Positions 39,470 to 47,811 are shown, counted from the first letter of the stretch. The stretch: DNA of 64,000 nt from Streptomyces cavernae (GCF_004023625.1 NZ_RPDJ01000011.1:248001-312000); one strand, 5' to 3'. The notes: generated by a model from the sequence alone, not told the origin. A program made the numbers and translations.

Positions 39470-39500
39470 ATTGCGCGCGCATTGAAAAATGGTTAGGGTG
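39470..39500 (+). promoter_or_regulatory. Promoter/operator, ATTGCGSSCGCATTGAAAA type, copy 2
   Basis: ATTGCGCGCGCATTGAAAAA with TGGTTAGGGT matches the block at 34534 in both the GC palindrome and the TTGAAAA-TGGT part. TTGCGC and TAGGGT, 17 bases apart, can act as -35 and -10. It serves the gene at 39536. Confidence 0.6.
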
Positions 39501-39535
39501 GCCCTGCCACACCCCCCTGAACAGGGAGAACACAC

Positions 39536-40249
39536 TTGAACGGCAAACTCGACACCTCCGGCCTTGTCCCGGCCTGGCTCAACAAGCCGGAAGCGAAGCC
39601 GAGCACGAAGCCGGAGCCCAAGACGGAAAGCTCCAGCGCCACCGAGCCCCAGAACGCCGGGGCCGAAGTCGACCACCACGACGCGGACTTCGAGCCCCCC
39701 GCTCCCGTCCTCCCGGACTGGTTGGTCAAGGCCGAGGCCGAACGCCAGCAGCAGGAGGACGAACTCCTGGCGCGCAACGTCCTCAAGGCCCGCAAGGACG
39801 CCCACCGGGTCAACACCCGGCTCCGAGAACTCGGCATCAACCCCATCTCGGCGGCGAGCGAACGCTCCGGAATCTTCTTCCCGGCCAAGCTCACCGAGGC
39901 GGCCTACGAGGCCTACGCCGTCCACGCCACGTGGGACGAGCAGGCCGAGATGGTGCGCCTCCTCGTCGAAGACTGGGAGAGCCCCCAGCACGGCTTCACC
40001 GGCAAGCTGCCCTCCCGTCTGCTGCACCGCACGGCCGACGTGGCGTACGCCCGCCACGAGGGCCCCACCGGGCACTCGTCTCGCCGCCCCTCGGCCGCCA
40101 CGGTGCGCGCAAAGACGCGGGCCGTGGCGATCCGCGGCCTCAACCCCGAGCCGGGCAGCAACACCTCCCACGACACGAACGCGGTCGTGGCCGCCCTCGG
40201 CTCCCTCACCGCGGCCGTCCTCTACACCGCCTACAACGACCAGCCCTGA
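39536..40249 (+). CDS. Hypothetical protein
   Basis: A 237-residue protein. The first 60 residues are low-complexity with repeated KP and acidic residues; then PDWLVKAEAERQQQEDELLARNVLKARKDAHRVNTRLRELGINPI suggests a long helix, and a globular C-terminus follows. The start appears to be TTG at 39536, with GGGAG ten bases before. Function unknown; it heads a new transcription unit. Confidence 0.65.
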   Translation: MNGKLDTSGLVPAWLNKPEAKPSTKPEPKTESSSATEPQNAGAEVDHHDADFEPPAPVLPDWLVKAEAERQQQEDELLARNVLKARKDAHRVNTRLRELGINPISAASERSGIFFPAKLTEAAYEAYAVHATWDEQAEMVRLLVEDWESPQHGFTGKLPSRLLHRTADVAYARHEGPTGHSSRRPSAATVRAKTRAVAIRGLNPEPGSNTSHDTNAVVAALGSLTAAVLYTAYNDQP

Positions 40250-40259
40250 CACCCCTGCC

Positions 40260-40293
40260 GGGGTCCCGGCCCGCTCGACCTGGCCGGGGCCCC
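40260..40293 (+). repeat. CTCGACC-loop intercistronic hairpin
   Basis: A 12-bp stem (GGGGTCCCGGCC / GGCCGGGGCCCC, one G-T pair) with CTCGACC in the loop, between the genes at 39536 and 40321. Confidence 0.7.
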
Positions 40294-40320
40294 GCCCCAC
40301 CTCCAGAAGGGAGGACCTCC

Positions 40321-40755
40321 GTGACTGACACCACCGCATCCGCGGCCGCCCAGCTTATCCGGGAGGCCGCCAAGACCCGGCGCGGCATGCACGGCAAGCA
40401 CGCCGCCGAACTCCTCGACCAGCACGGCCACAGCGAAGAAGCCGAGGTGATCCGCCGCGCCGTAGTCGAACGGAGCGGCCACCTCTCCGCAAAGCAGGCC
40501 GCCGACCTCCTCGACGGCGACAACACCCCCAAGCCCGCCAAGGTCCGGCACACCTTCCGCGCAACCGCCCGGCACGCCGACGGCACGGACTGCACCCACA
40601 AGATCAGCCCTCGCGGCAAGGCCGTCGAACCCGGCTGCACCGGCCGCCACGACTACCGCGCCTCCTGCACCTGCGGCACATGGCAGGACACCGGCCCCAC
40701 GAGAGCAGCCCTTGAGTTCTCCCACACCTCCCACCGCAGCACCCGCGAAGCCTGA
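40321..40755 (+). CDS. Hypothetical protein with zinc-ribbon-like cysteines
   Basis: A 144-residue protein with two similar N-terminal halves: MHGKHAAELLDQHGHSEEAEVI and LSAKQAADLLDGDN, each of the form xKxAAxLLD, suggesting an internal duplication. The C-terminus has CTHK, GCTG and SCTCGTW, possible zinc ligands. Starts with GTG behind GGGAGGA. Function unknown. Confidence 0.65.
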   Translation: MTDTTASAAAQLIREAAKTRRGMHGKHAAELLDQHGHSEEAEVIRRAVVERSGHLSAKQAADLLDGDNTPKPAKVRHTFRATARHADGTDCTHKISPRGKAVEPGCTGRHDYRASCTCGTWQDTGPTRAALEFSHTSHRSTREA

Positions 40756-40767
40756 CCCATCCCCTTC

Positions 40768-40803
40768 GGGGGTCCGGCCCGCTCGACCCGCGGCCGGCCC
40801 CCC
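40768..40803 (+). repeat. CTCGACC-loop intercistronic hairpin
   Basis: GGGGG-T-CCGGCC pairs with GGCCGG-CCCCC with one bulge; the loop contains GCTCGACCC. It lies 13 bases after the stop of the previous gene. Confidence 0.65.
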
Positions 40804-40896
40804 GTTTGGCGCCGACGACAGCACGGCGCCACCTGACCCCTTCCCGCACGCTCAGGGGCGGCCCCACCGCCCCTGAGCCCGGTCCCCGGAGCAGCC

Positions 40897-41166
40897 GTGA
40901 GCGCCGACGAAATGACCCCGTACGAGCGGCTGATGGCCGAAGCCCTTCCGACCGGCAAGTTCGGCGGCGACCGCCCGGCCCCTGCCGAGTGGACCCCGAT
41001 CCAGCAGGCCCAGCACGTTGCCGACCTCCTTGCCGAACTCGACCGCTTCGAGTGGCAAGACGAGTACGCCGAAGCCAAACGCGAACGCGACCGCGAACGC
41101 TACGCGCTCCGCCGCGCGCACCTCCACATCGTCCCTACCGAGCCGGTCGACGAAACGGCCGCCTGA
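40897..41166 (+). CDS. Hypothetical protein
   Basis: An 89-residue, mostly helical, highly charged protein (QQAQHVADLLAELDRFEWQDEYAEAKRERDRERYALRRAHLHIV). GTG start. It lies between the hairpin at 40768 and the gene at 41190, in the same direction. Function unknown. Confidence 0.62.
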   Translation: MSADEMTPYERLMAEALPTGKFGGDRPAPAEWTPIQQAQHVADLLAELDRFEWQDEYAEAKRERDRERYALRRAHLHIVPTEPVDETAA

Positions 41167-41189
41167 CCGCATCGGGAGCAATCCCCACC

Positions 41190-41825
41190 ATGGACAACAC
41201 CGAACGCCGAGCACTGACCATGAGCGCTATCTCGCTCGTCCTCTCCGGCGACGTCGACCAGGCCGCTGTAACCCTCGACCGCATCATCGCCACCAGCTGC
41301 CCGGCGCAGATGTACACCGTGTGCTGCGCGTTCGCCACAGTCGGAGCGCACGCCCTGCGCACGAAGTTCGCCGACCGCGGCCCGAACAACTTCCTGTACA
41401 TCAAGCCGCCCGGCCCCGGCACCGCCGACAGCCCGGCTCGCATGTTCGCCCGCCGCTTCATCACCACCTTCGCCAATCGCGACCACGCCATGACCAAAGC
41501 CCTGTTCGCGGTCGCCCACGAGGCGCCGGGAGACCAGTTCCAAAGGTCCGTGGCCGCACTCCTCAACGAGGCCGCCCACATGCACATGGACGTCTGCGAA
41601 GACCACCACAAAGCCGTCATGGGCCTGCCCGAGCCGCAGCCCGGCCCCGGCTGGCCCGCCCGCGCCTGGACAACTCCCAGCCCGATCAACGACTCCCGCG
41701 TCCACGACCAGCGCGCCATCGCCTCCGGCAAACGCCGCTCCCGCCCGCATACCTACCGGGCGGCCCAGGCCGCCACCAGCCCCCGCAGAGAGGACCCCTC
41801 GCCTCATGACCAGCCCGACCAGTGA
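41190..41825 (+). CDS. Hypothetical protein
   Basis: A 211-residue protein with a helical N-terminal domain (ALTMSAISLVLSGDVDQAAVTLDRIIATSCPAQMYTVCCAFATVG) that resembles a small helical-repeat protein, and a proline-rich basic tail. It overlaps the next gene by 20 bases. Function unknown. Confidence 0.65.
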   Translation: MDNTERRALTMSAISLVLSGDVDQAAVTLDRIIATSCPAQMYTVCCAFATVGAHALRTKFADRGPNNFLYIKPPGPGTADSPARMFARRFITTFANRDHAMTKALFAVAHEAPGDQFQRSVAALLNEAAHMHMDVCEDHHKAVMGLPEPQPGPGWPARAWTTPSPINDSRVHDQRAIASGKRRSRPHTYRAAQAATSPRREDPSPHDQPDQ

Positions 41826-42222
41826 CGAGACCCCCGAGACCCGCCTGGCGATGATCGACGGGCGGGACGCGCTCGCCTTCGTCATCATCCGCCCCAGCTC
41901 CACCAACCCCGACACCGTCACCGTCGAAGCGAGCTCCCGCGGCATGCCCAAGGCCGCCGCCGCGTACGCCCTCCGCAACGTCGCCGCCCGATTCGACGCC
42001 GAGGCGATAGCCGAAGGAGACGAGCCGATCCCGTACCCGAACGCCACCGAGCCGCCGTCCGCCGCCACAGCGACAGCATCCGAAGCGTCAGCCGACCCCG
42101 CTCGAGGCGTCCGTTCCACCGGTGTGCCGCGCCCCCGAGGCCTCGACGCCCTGCTCAACCACGTGGCCGCCCACCTCCCCGACAACGAGGAGCCGCACGC
42201 GCAGGAGGCGAACCAGCCGTGA
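41806..42222 (+). CDS. Hypothetical protein
   Basis: A 138-residue acidic protein. The first half (ALAFVIIRPSSTNPDTVTVEASSRGMPKAAAAYALRNVAARFDAEA) may fold; the rest is Ala/Pro-rich. It overlaps both neighbours (20 bases before, GTGA after), so it belongs to a tightly packed operon. Confidence 0.62.
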   Translation: MTSPTSDETPETRLAMIDGRDALAFVIIRPSSTNPDTVTVEASSRGMPKAAAAYALRNVAARFDAEAIAEGDEPIPYPNATEPPSAATATASEASADPARGVRSTGVPRPRGLDALLNHVAAHLPDNEEPHAQEANQP

Positions 42223-42746
42223 CCGCGCCCAGAACGGCACGCCAGGCGCACTACCGCAGCGCCGACTGGATCACCATCCACCCCGTGGGCACGTGTGACT
42301 GCCGCCGCTGCCGTCCCCGCAGCAGCCCCGGCAGCCGGGCCGCAACCTCTCCCCAGCCCACGCTCGCGCCGGAGACCGCGCCCGGCCAGGCGCCGATCGA
42401 ACTGCCCACCGAACCGCGCCAGATCCGCATCCACTCGCCGGGCATGCGCCCCTTCGACTGCACGCTCCACCCCGACGGGACGCTCACGGCCGTCATGCAC
42501 GGCAAGCCGTACCGGAACCTGTGCACCTTCGCCGACATGCTCGAAAGGAACTGGGCGAACTCCCACATCGACTGGAACCCCGAGCCGCTGCCGGACGAGG
42601 AGCCCGAGCACGCCCCGCCGGTGTTGCCCGGCGCTGAAAATGCCGACGAAGCAGGCGTTCACGGTGCCGATGAAGATTCCGGCGAATCGGGCGGGATCGT
42701 CGGCGAGGTGTCGCTTTCATCGGCACGGTGTCGGGGTGCCGGGTAA
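42219..42746 (+). CDS. Hypothetical protein, C-terminus disrupted by insertion
   Basis: A 175-residue frame. The N-terminal half has a CDCRRCRPR motif; RQIRIHSPGMRPFDCTLHPDGTLTAVMHGKPYRNLCTFADMLERNW looks like an intact small domain. From about 42630 codon quality drops and the frame runs into the left inverted repeat of the ankyrin cassette, so the natural end has probably been lost. Confidence 0.55.
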   Translation: MTAPRTARQAHYRSADWITIHPVGTCDCRRCRPRSSPGSRAATSPQPTLAPETAPGQAPIELPTEPRQIRIHSPGMRPFDCTLHPDGTLTAVMHGKPYRNLCTFADMLERNWANSHIDWNPEPLPDEEPEHAPPVLPGAENADEAGVHGADEDSGESGGIVGEVSLSSARCRGAG

Positions 42747-42759
42747 GAACCGTGTCACC

Positions 42760-42960
42760 GGCCGCAGACGAGCGGTCAGGGCTTCGTGGCCGTGCTCTTC
42801 TTGGGCTGGTGGGGCACGGTCTGGTCTTGTCGAGGTGCCGGTGCAACGTGGAGCGGGGCACACCGAACATGTCGGCGATCTGCTGGACGGGGTGGCCCAC
42901 CGGAGCACTTCTGGATCTCGTCGGAGAGGTCGTTGTCATCACCGATAACAGGCCTGTGAC
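42760..42960 (-). pseudogene. Resolvase/invertase-like C-terminal helix-turn-helix remnant
   Basis: On the minus strand the segment VQQIADMFGVPRSTLHRHLDK is the C-terminal DNA-binding helix-turn-helix typical of Tn3-type serine resolvases. No catalytic domain is present in any frame upstream, and the frame is broken, so only the tail of such a gene survives inside the cassette. Confidence 0.45.
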
Positions 42961-43202
42961 TTGCGGTGATGCGCGAAGTGGCGCAGCTGTCACCTCCGCC
43001 CACGCACGGCTGGCCTCGTCATGCGAGACGTCGGACCGGCCGAGGATTCGGCGCCTGGCGGCGTATGCTGACCGGTGCGCGCTCAGGGCGCGACCGGTCC
43101 GCGGAAAGGGCGAAGCCCACCTGATGCTCGTAGCTCTGCGCAGCCATCCTCTTTTCCGGCCTGATCAAGCGGACACCAGGCAGATACGGAAGGGAGGCCC
43201 TC

Positions 43203-44660
43203 GTGCCCGTTCACCGACTGCCCGACCAGCCCAGCCTGGAGCGTCTGCGCAAGCAGGCCAAGGTTCTGCTGCACCATGTGCGGGCGGGGATGCCGAACGC
43301 GCTCGCGCTGGTCACGGAATTCCATCCGCAGCCGCCCACAGCGCTGAAGCTGTCCGACGCGCAGCTGGTCACCGCGCGCATGTACGGCTTCGCCAGCTGG
43401 CCCCGGCTGAAGCAGTACGTCGACATCGTGGAGCGCTTCTCCCGCTCGCCTCACCAAGTCCCGCCCGGTGAAGACCTTTCCCGGGAGTTCCTGCGGCTCG
43501 CCTGCCTCACCTACGGCGACGACTATCCGGGCCGCACCGGCGAGGCCGACCAGTTGCTGGCGCGCCATCCCGAGGTGGCCACCGCCGACGTGTTCACGAT
43601 GGCGGCCACCGGCTCGGCCGAGCCGCTGGCCGCGGCGCTGGCGGCCGGCCCCGGCCTCGCCCGGTCCCAGGGCGGGCCCTTCGGCTGGGAGCCGCTGCTC
43701 TATCTGACCTACGCGCGCCTGGCGGCCCCTGGTGACAGCGTGGCGTCCGCCCGGCTGCTGCTGCGCCACGGCGCCGATCCGAACGCCGGCTTTCTGTGGG
43801 ACGGGATCCCCTCGCCGTTCACCGCGCTCACCGGTGCGTTCGGGGGCGGCGAAGGCCACCAGCCGCGTCACCCCCGGGGCATGGAGCTGGCCCGACTGCT
43901 GCTCGGGGCCGGCGCCGATCCCAACGACGGCCAGACCCTGTACAACCTGGGCCTCGGCGGCGCGTTCGCCGACGACGAGGCCGGCACCGCCCACCTCGAA
44001 CTGCTGCTGGAGTACGGCCTGGGACAGGGCGACGGCGGGCCCTGGCGGACCCGGCTGGGCCCGGCCCTGCAGTCCCCGCGCCGGCTGCTGCGCGAAGAGC
44101 TGGCCACCGCCGCTCTGCGCGGCGGCCCGCGCCGTGCCCGGCTGCTCCTGGCACACGGCGCCGAGCCGGACGAGTGTGGCGAGCATCCGGTCTACGGCGG
44201 CCGCACCCCGTACGAGCTGGCGCTGCTGCACGGGCACACCGAGGTCGCCGAGATCCTTGCCGCGGCAGGCGCGACGGCAACTCTGGACGGGATGGACGCG
44301 TTCGCCGCGGCCTGCATGAGCGCCGATCACGAGGCGGTGGCCGCCTTGGGCCCCGAGGCCCTCGCACGGGCGTTGGCCGGACACCCCGAGCTGATCAACC
44401 GTGCGGCCGAGCACCGCAACCCCGCGGCGGTCCGGTTGCTCGCCGGGCTCGGTTTCGACGTCAACCACCGCGGCCGGGCCACCCCACTGCACGAGGCGGC
44501 CTGGAACGACGATGTGGAGACGGCCCGTGTGCTGATCGAACTCGGCGCCGACCTCACGATCGAGGACACCGAACATCACGCCACGCCACTCGGCTGGGCC
44601 GAGTACGGCGGCAAGCGCCAGGTGGAGTCGTATCTCAGACCGCTGACTCCTCGGACCTGA
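43203..44660 (+). CDS. Ankyrin-repeat protein
   Basis: A 485-residue protein. Ankyrin-type units recur: DSVASARLLLRHGADPNAG, GMELARLLLGAGADPND, HTEVAEILAAAGATA, NPAAVRLLAGLGFDVNHRGRATPLHEAAWNDDVETARVLIELGADLTIEDTEHHATPLGWA. The N-terminus (LPDQPSLERLRKQAKVLLHHVRAG ... AQLVTARMYGFASWPRLKQYV) is the form found in Streptomyces ankyrin proteins with a DUF-type leader. It is likely a soluble scaffold for protein contact. It is the only cargo gene of the candidate cassette. GGGAGG precedes the GTG start. Confidence 0.82.
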   Translation: MPVHRLPDQPSLERLRKQAKVLLHHVRAGMPNALALVTEFHPQPPTALKLSDAQLVTARMYGFASWPRLKQYVDIVERFSRSPHQVPPGEDLSREFLRLACLTYGDDYPGRTGEADQLLARHPEVATADVFTMAATGSAEPLAAALAAGPGLARSQGGPFGWEPLLYLTYARLAAPGDSVASARLLLRHGADPNAGFLWDGIPSPFTALTGAFGGGEGHQPRHPRGMELARLLLGAGADPNDGQTLYNLGLGGAFADDEAGTAHLELLLEYGLGQGDGGPWRTRLGPALQSPRRLLREELATAALRGGPRRARLLLAHGAEPDECGEHPVYGGRTPYELALLHGHTEVAEILAAAGATATLDGMDAFAAACMSADHEAVAALGPEALARALAGHPELINRAAEHRNPAAVRLLAGLGFDVNHRGRATPLHEAAWNDDVETARVLIELGADLTIEDTEHHATPLGWAEYGGKRQVESYLRPLTPRT

Positions 44661-44865
44661 CACACGATCCCGTACCCCCTGCCCCTTCACCCGAATGGAG
44701 TACACGGCAGCCGGAGGACCGCCGTTTGCGGCTGGTGACACGGTTCTTGCCGGCACTCCGTGTCGCACCGATGCGTAGGACGGCTCCCGATGCGGCGGCG
44801 GTGCTCTGTCCGGCCGCGCCAGCGTCGGTGTGCGGGCAGGCGGCAGCCAGGAACGGCACCGGCGG

Positions 44866-45444
44866 TCAGCCGGTCGGGGAGGGCGCGAGCAGGCGGCCAC
44901 GGGTCAGCAGCGCGATCCGCGGCCAGATCTCGCGCGGCCCGTGGCCGAAGCGACGGCGAGCGGCCACGGCAGCGGCCACCAGCGCCTCGATGGCGTGCGC
45001 GAGCGGGTCCCCGCGGTCCGCGGTGGGCAGCGCGTCGGGATCGAGGACGACGACGGCCTGGACGCCGATCCACCGCAGCTCCTCGGCGGTGCGTCGGGCC
45101 CGGCGCAGCCAGCCGCGCACGGTGCCCTCCGGGGCGCCGAGTTCGGCGGCGATCTGCCGGTGTCCATGCCCGCGAGCCGCGCCGGCCAGGGCCTGGCCCA
45201 GGAAGGCCACTGTGTACGCGCGTCGGGGCAGCAGGCCGGCGTCCAGCACCACGTGCGTGCGTCGGCAGGCGGTGCACCGGGCCCGGTCCGGCCGCGCCGT
45301 GACCAGCCCGCCACCGAGGTCGCGGACGGTCCGGGGCCGGGCCCGGCCCCACGGCTTGAGCGCGGCACCGCAGTCCGGGCAGCGCAGTATCCGGCGGGCC
45401 AGCGCCCGGCGGGCCGCCACCGCGTCCGCAACCTCGATCATCAT
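44866..45444 (-). CDS. DUF6431-type helix-turn-helix protein, transposon accessory
   Basis: A 192-residue protein with an N-terminal zinc ribbon (RCPDCGAALKPWG ... RCTACRRTHVV) and a helix-turn-helix near residue 97 (RQIAAELGAPEGTVRGWLRRAR). This type usually precedes a DDE transposase in Streptomyces transposons, as I recall. Here no transposase follows; downstream is the right inverted repeat of the ankyrin cassette. It is most likely a leftover of a larger transposon. Confidence 0.6.
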   Translation of the reverse strand: MMIEVADAVAARRALARRILRCPDCGAALKPWGRARPRTVRDLGGGLVTARPDRARCTACRRTHVVLDAGLLPRRAYTVAFLGQALAGAARGHGHRQIAAELGAPEGTVRGWLRRARRTAEELRWIGVQAVVVLDPDALPTADRGDPLAHAIEALVAAAVAARRRFGHGPREIWPRIALLTRGRLLAPSPTG

Positions 45445-45788
45445 TCATCCCGTCAGGCTCCGGCCACGCGGCCGAGCAAGGAAAGGGGCAGGTCGTGTTG
45501 CACCCTGGCCCTCAACACCTGCGGGGCGCAAGAGCACCAAGCCGCCCCAGGGCCACCGGCACCGCGCCGACGAGCTGCCCCGGTTCTCCCCAACTACACC
45601 ACTGGCTCCCGGCTCACGGCCTTCTTCATCGGCAAGGTGCCGCCGCCTACGAACCGATCAGGGCACCGGACCCGTCGGCACACTCAACGCCCGATCTGCG
45701 CCCGCGATATCGGCATATTGAGTGCCGCCCAACACCCGCCGGCCGCGGCCGCAGAGCAGACAGACCTGTTCACACCCGGGAGCGACCG
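45445..45788 (+). other. Remnant of a gene upstream of dpdA
   Basis: This 344-base stretch has no full gene. The last codons before 45789 read AAEQTDLFTPGSDR and end in a stop that overlaps the dpdA GTG, so they look like the C-terminus of a gene once coupled to dpdA. Another frame shows GTGPVGTLNARSAP, which recalls PLGTLTARDT of the methyltransferase at 37046, hinting at a lost second methyltransferase-type gene. Confidence 0.4.
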
Positions 45789-46256
45789 GTGACCACCCAG
45801 CTCCTCACACCCACCGACACGTACGCGGAGACGTGCACCTGCGGCCCCTGGAACCGCTACGCCTGCGGCCACTGCTACCACGACCAGTGTCTCGACTGCG
45901 GCTGGTGCACCATGGGCGACTGCCTGTGCCGCTGCGAGCACGGTCTCGGCTTCGCCCCGTCCGACAGCCCCGAGAACGGGCCGCAGTTCTGGCTCGGTGG
46001 ACACCACGCCCGCTGGCTGTCCACCTGGAACGTGCCGATGTGCGTCTCGCGGAACACCCTCGCCAACGTCCGCACTCTGCCGCGGGCCGCCGAGATCTGG
46101 ATGTGCGACTCCGCCGCCTTCTCCGAGATCGACGAACACGGCGAATGGACGTTCACCCCCTACCAGTGGGTGCGCGAGCTGCGCCGCTACCGCGACGAGA
46201 TCGGCCGCCTCGCCTGGGCCGGACCGCAGGACTGGAGATGTGCGAGCCCGACATGA
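45789..46256 (+). CDS. dpdA: DpdA-family DNA deazaguanine-modification protein, N-terminal part (frameshifted)
   Basis: DpdA enzymes are tRNA-guanine transglycosylase relatives that exchange guanine in DNA for a 7-deazaguanine base. This 155-codon part has a cysteine-rich start (CTCGPWNRYACGHCYHDQCLDCGWC), then WLSTWNVPMCVSRNTLANVRTLP and WMCDSAAFSEIDEHGEW, corresponding to the TGT DSGGF catalytic loop, and RRYRDEIGRLAWAGPQDW. Directly after QDW (46235) the frame shifts, and the protein ends prematurely at 46256. The rest is encoded one frame over from 46238. The GTG start overlaps the stop of the lost upstream gene. Confidence 0.7.
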   Translation: MTTQLLTPTDTYAETCTCGPWNRYACGHCYHDQCLDCGWCTMGDCLCRCEHGLGFAPSDSPENGPQFWLGGHHARWLSTWNVPMCVSRNTLANVRTLPRAAEIWMCDSAAFSEIDEHGEWTFTPYQWVRELRRYRDEIGRLAWAGPQDWRCASPT

Positions 46257-46768
46257 TCGCCAAAACCGGCCTGACCGTCGCGAAGCACATCGACCTGACC
46301 GTCGGCAACTTCATCGACCTCATGTCGATCGACGACCAACTGCCGATCTACCCCAGCGTCCAGGGATGGACGGTCGCCGACTACGAACACTGCGTCGACC
46401 TGTACGAACGGCGCGGCGTCGACCTGACCGCGTACCCGTGGGTCGGTGTCGGCTCCATCTGCCGCCGCAAGACCATCCGCGAGCCCTTCGCGATTCTGTC
46501 GACACTCGCCGCGATGGGGCTGCGCCTACACGGCTACGGCCTCAAGGGCGACGCGCTCGCCGCTTGCGCCGAGTGGCTCGCCTCCGCCGACTCCATGGCC
46601 TGGTCCGCCGACGCCCGCTGGGCCGCCTTGAGGACCGGCCCGCTGCCCGAGTGCGTCGGCACGCACAAGGCCTGCTCGAACTGCATCCGCTGGGCAATGC
46701 GCTGGCGCGAGAAGACTCTCGCCGCGCTGCGCGCCCCCCGCCAGATGAGCCTCACCCTCGCCACCTGA
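46238..46768 (+). CDS. dpdA: DpdA-family DNA deazaguanine-modification protein, C-terminal part
   Basis: This frame continues the family sequence without a gap: MCEPDMIAKTGLTVAKHIDLTVGNFIDL, then YPSVQGWTVADYEHCVDLYERRGVDL, WVGVGSICRR, LRLHGYGLKG and ADSMAWSADAR, ending in a zinc-type CVGTHKACSNCIRWAMRW. These complete the TIM barrel. An ATG at 46238 could restart translation, as it overlaps the end of the N-terminal part by 19 bases. Whether the gene is dead, split and reinitiated, or merely mis-sequenced cannot be told here. Confidence 0.68.
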   Translation: MCEPDMIAKTGLTVAKHIDLTVGNFIDLMSIDDQLPIYPSVQGWTVADYEHCVDLYERRGVDLTAYPWVGVGSICRRKTIREPFAILSTLAAMGLRLHGYGLKGDALAACAEWLASADSMAWSADARWAALRTGPLPECVGTHKACSNCIRWAMRWREKTLAALRAPRQMSLTLAT

Positions 46769-46789
46769 CCACCCGACAGGAGACTCCTC

Positions 46790-46999
46790 ATGCCGTACGT
46801 CGTCCCTGCCCTCACCCGCGCCGAAGTCGACACCGTCAGCCGCACCAACCCGAAACCCGACGACTGCGAGCAGTGCCGCCCCGGCTTCCCCGTCCCGCAC
46901 TGGCCCAGCCCCGTTGCCTGCCGCTCCACCTTCCACCGCGACGACAACGGAATCGAACGCCTGTCCGGTATCCACTGCACCTGCGACTACTGCTTCTGA
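46790..46999 (+). CDS. Small cysteine-rich hypothetical protein
   Basis: A 69-residue protein with CEQCRPGFPVP, CRSTFHRD and a C-terminal CTCDYCF; six cysteines suggest one metal site. AGGAG lies before the ATG. It follows the dpdA pieces by 21 bases and is closed by the terminator at 47021. Confidence 0.62.
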   Translation: MPYVVPALTRAEVDTVSRTNPKPDDCEQCRPGFPVPHWPSPVACRSTFHRDDNGIERLSGIHCTCDYCF

Positions 47000-47020
47000 C
47001 CCCAACCCCCGTCCCTTCCC

Positions 47021-47045
47021 CGGCCCCCGCACCGCGCGGGGGCCG
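47021..47045 (+). terminator. Rho-independent-like terminator
   Basis: A 10-bp stem (CGGCCCCCGC / GCGGGGGCCG) with a 5-base loop is followed by TTCCCTTTT. The loop lacks the CTCGACC motif. Confidence 0.7.
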
Positions 47046-47103
47046 TTCCCTTTTCCCCCTGCCACACAATCCGGCCGGCCGTCGGCCGATTGGAGGTTTC
47101 GCC

Positions 47104-47811
47104 ATGCCTGAACTCGTCCGCTGGGCGATCCCCGCCATCCTGCTGTCCTCCGTACTCGGCGCGCTCGTCGCCGTGCTGTGGGAACGCTGGCACCCCACCT
47201 CGTACCCGTACACCCCCGAGCACCGGGCCAACCTCAGAGCGTCCCGCACCCGCTACTGGCGCGAGGAACTCGCCGAATGGCGCCGCGTCGCCGCCGAGCG
47301 GAAAGCGGAGGTAGCTCGGGCCGCCGCCCTCGACGCCGCCGCCATCGAAGCGACCGCGCGATACGAACAAACCCTCCCGCACACCATGCACGAGACGGCC
47401 AGGCAACCCCCGCACCGAACCAGCGTCACCCCGAACCCGCCCAGCCCGTACGCCGACGCAGACCACCGCTACCGCCACCTGTTTCCCGTCCTGTGGCCCG
47501 AACTCCTCGGCGACCCCGAAGCCGGCCTACTCCTCACCGGCTGCGGGCGGCTCGCCGTCGTCCCCGACGAACCGCTCGACGACGTACGTAACCACGACCT
47601 GCTCCCTGACGGACTGTGCCCGATCTGCGTGGCCGTCATGAACGGCAGCGCACCGCCGCTCTACCCCATCGGCGCGTGCCGCCAGTGCGAAGCCCGTACA
47701 GCACACAACGGGCTGTGCGCCGAGTGCCGCATCGAGCAACACGAGGCCTGGCAGGCGGCCCGCGGACAGGCCACGGACACCGCGACCGCCATCGACGGGA
47801 CGGCCACATGA
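47104..47811 (+). CDS. Membrane-anchored hypothetical protein with zinc ribbon
   Basis: A 235-residue protein. One N-terminal membrane helix (IPAILLSSVLGALVAVLW) is followed by a charged coiled segment (TRYWREELAEWRRVAAERKAEVARAAAL) and a C-terminal cysteine domain (CPICVAVMN, CRQCEARTAHNGLCAECR). The topology suggests a cytoplasmic domain tethered to the membrane. It overlaps the next gene by ATGA. Function unknown. Confidence 0.62.
   Translation: MPELVRWAIPAILLSSVLGALVAVLWERWHPTSYPYTPEHRANLRASRTRYWREELAEWRRVAAERKAEVARAAALDAAAIEATARYEQTLPHTMHETARQPPHRTSVTPNPPSPYADADHRYRHLFPVLWPELLGDPEAGLLLTGCGRLAVVPDEPLDDVRNHDLLPDGLCPICVAVMNGSAPPLYPIGACRQCEARTAHNGLCAECRIEQHEAWQAARGQATDTATAIDGTAT

Larger units (their letters stand above)
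42721..44770. mobile_element. Putative transposed cassette carrying an ankyrin gene
   Basis: About 50-bp imperfect inverted repeats bound this 2.05-kb segment: 42721-42770, and 44723-44770 in reverse (shared core AAGAACCGTGTCACC-GCCGCA-ACG). Between them are a remnant with a resolvase-like helix-turn-helix and an ankyrin-repeat gene. The segment interrupts the operon that continues on the far side with the dpdA-type gene. No transposase lies inside, so it would be non-autonomous or decayed. Confidence 0.5.
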
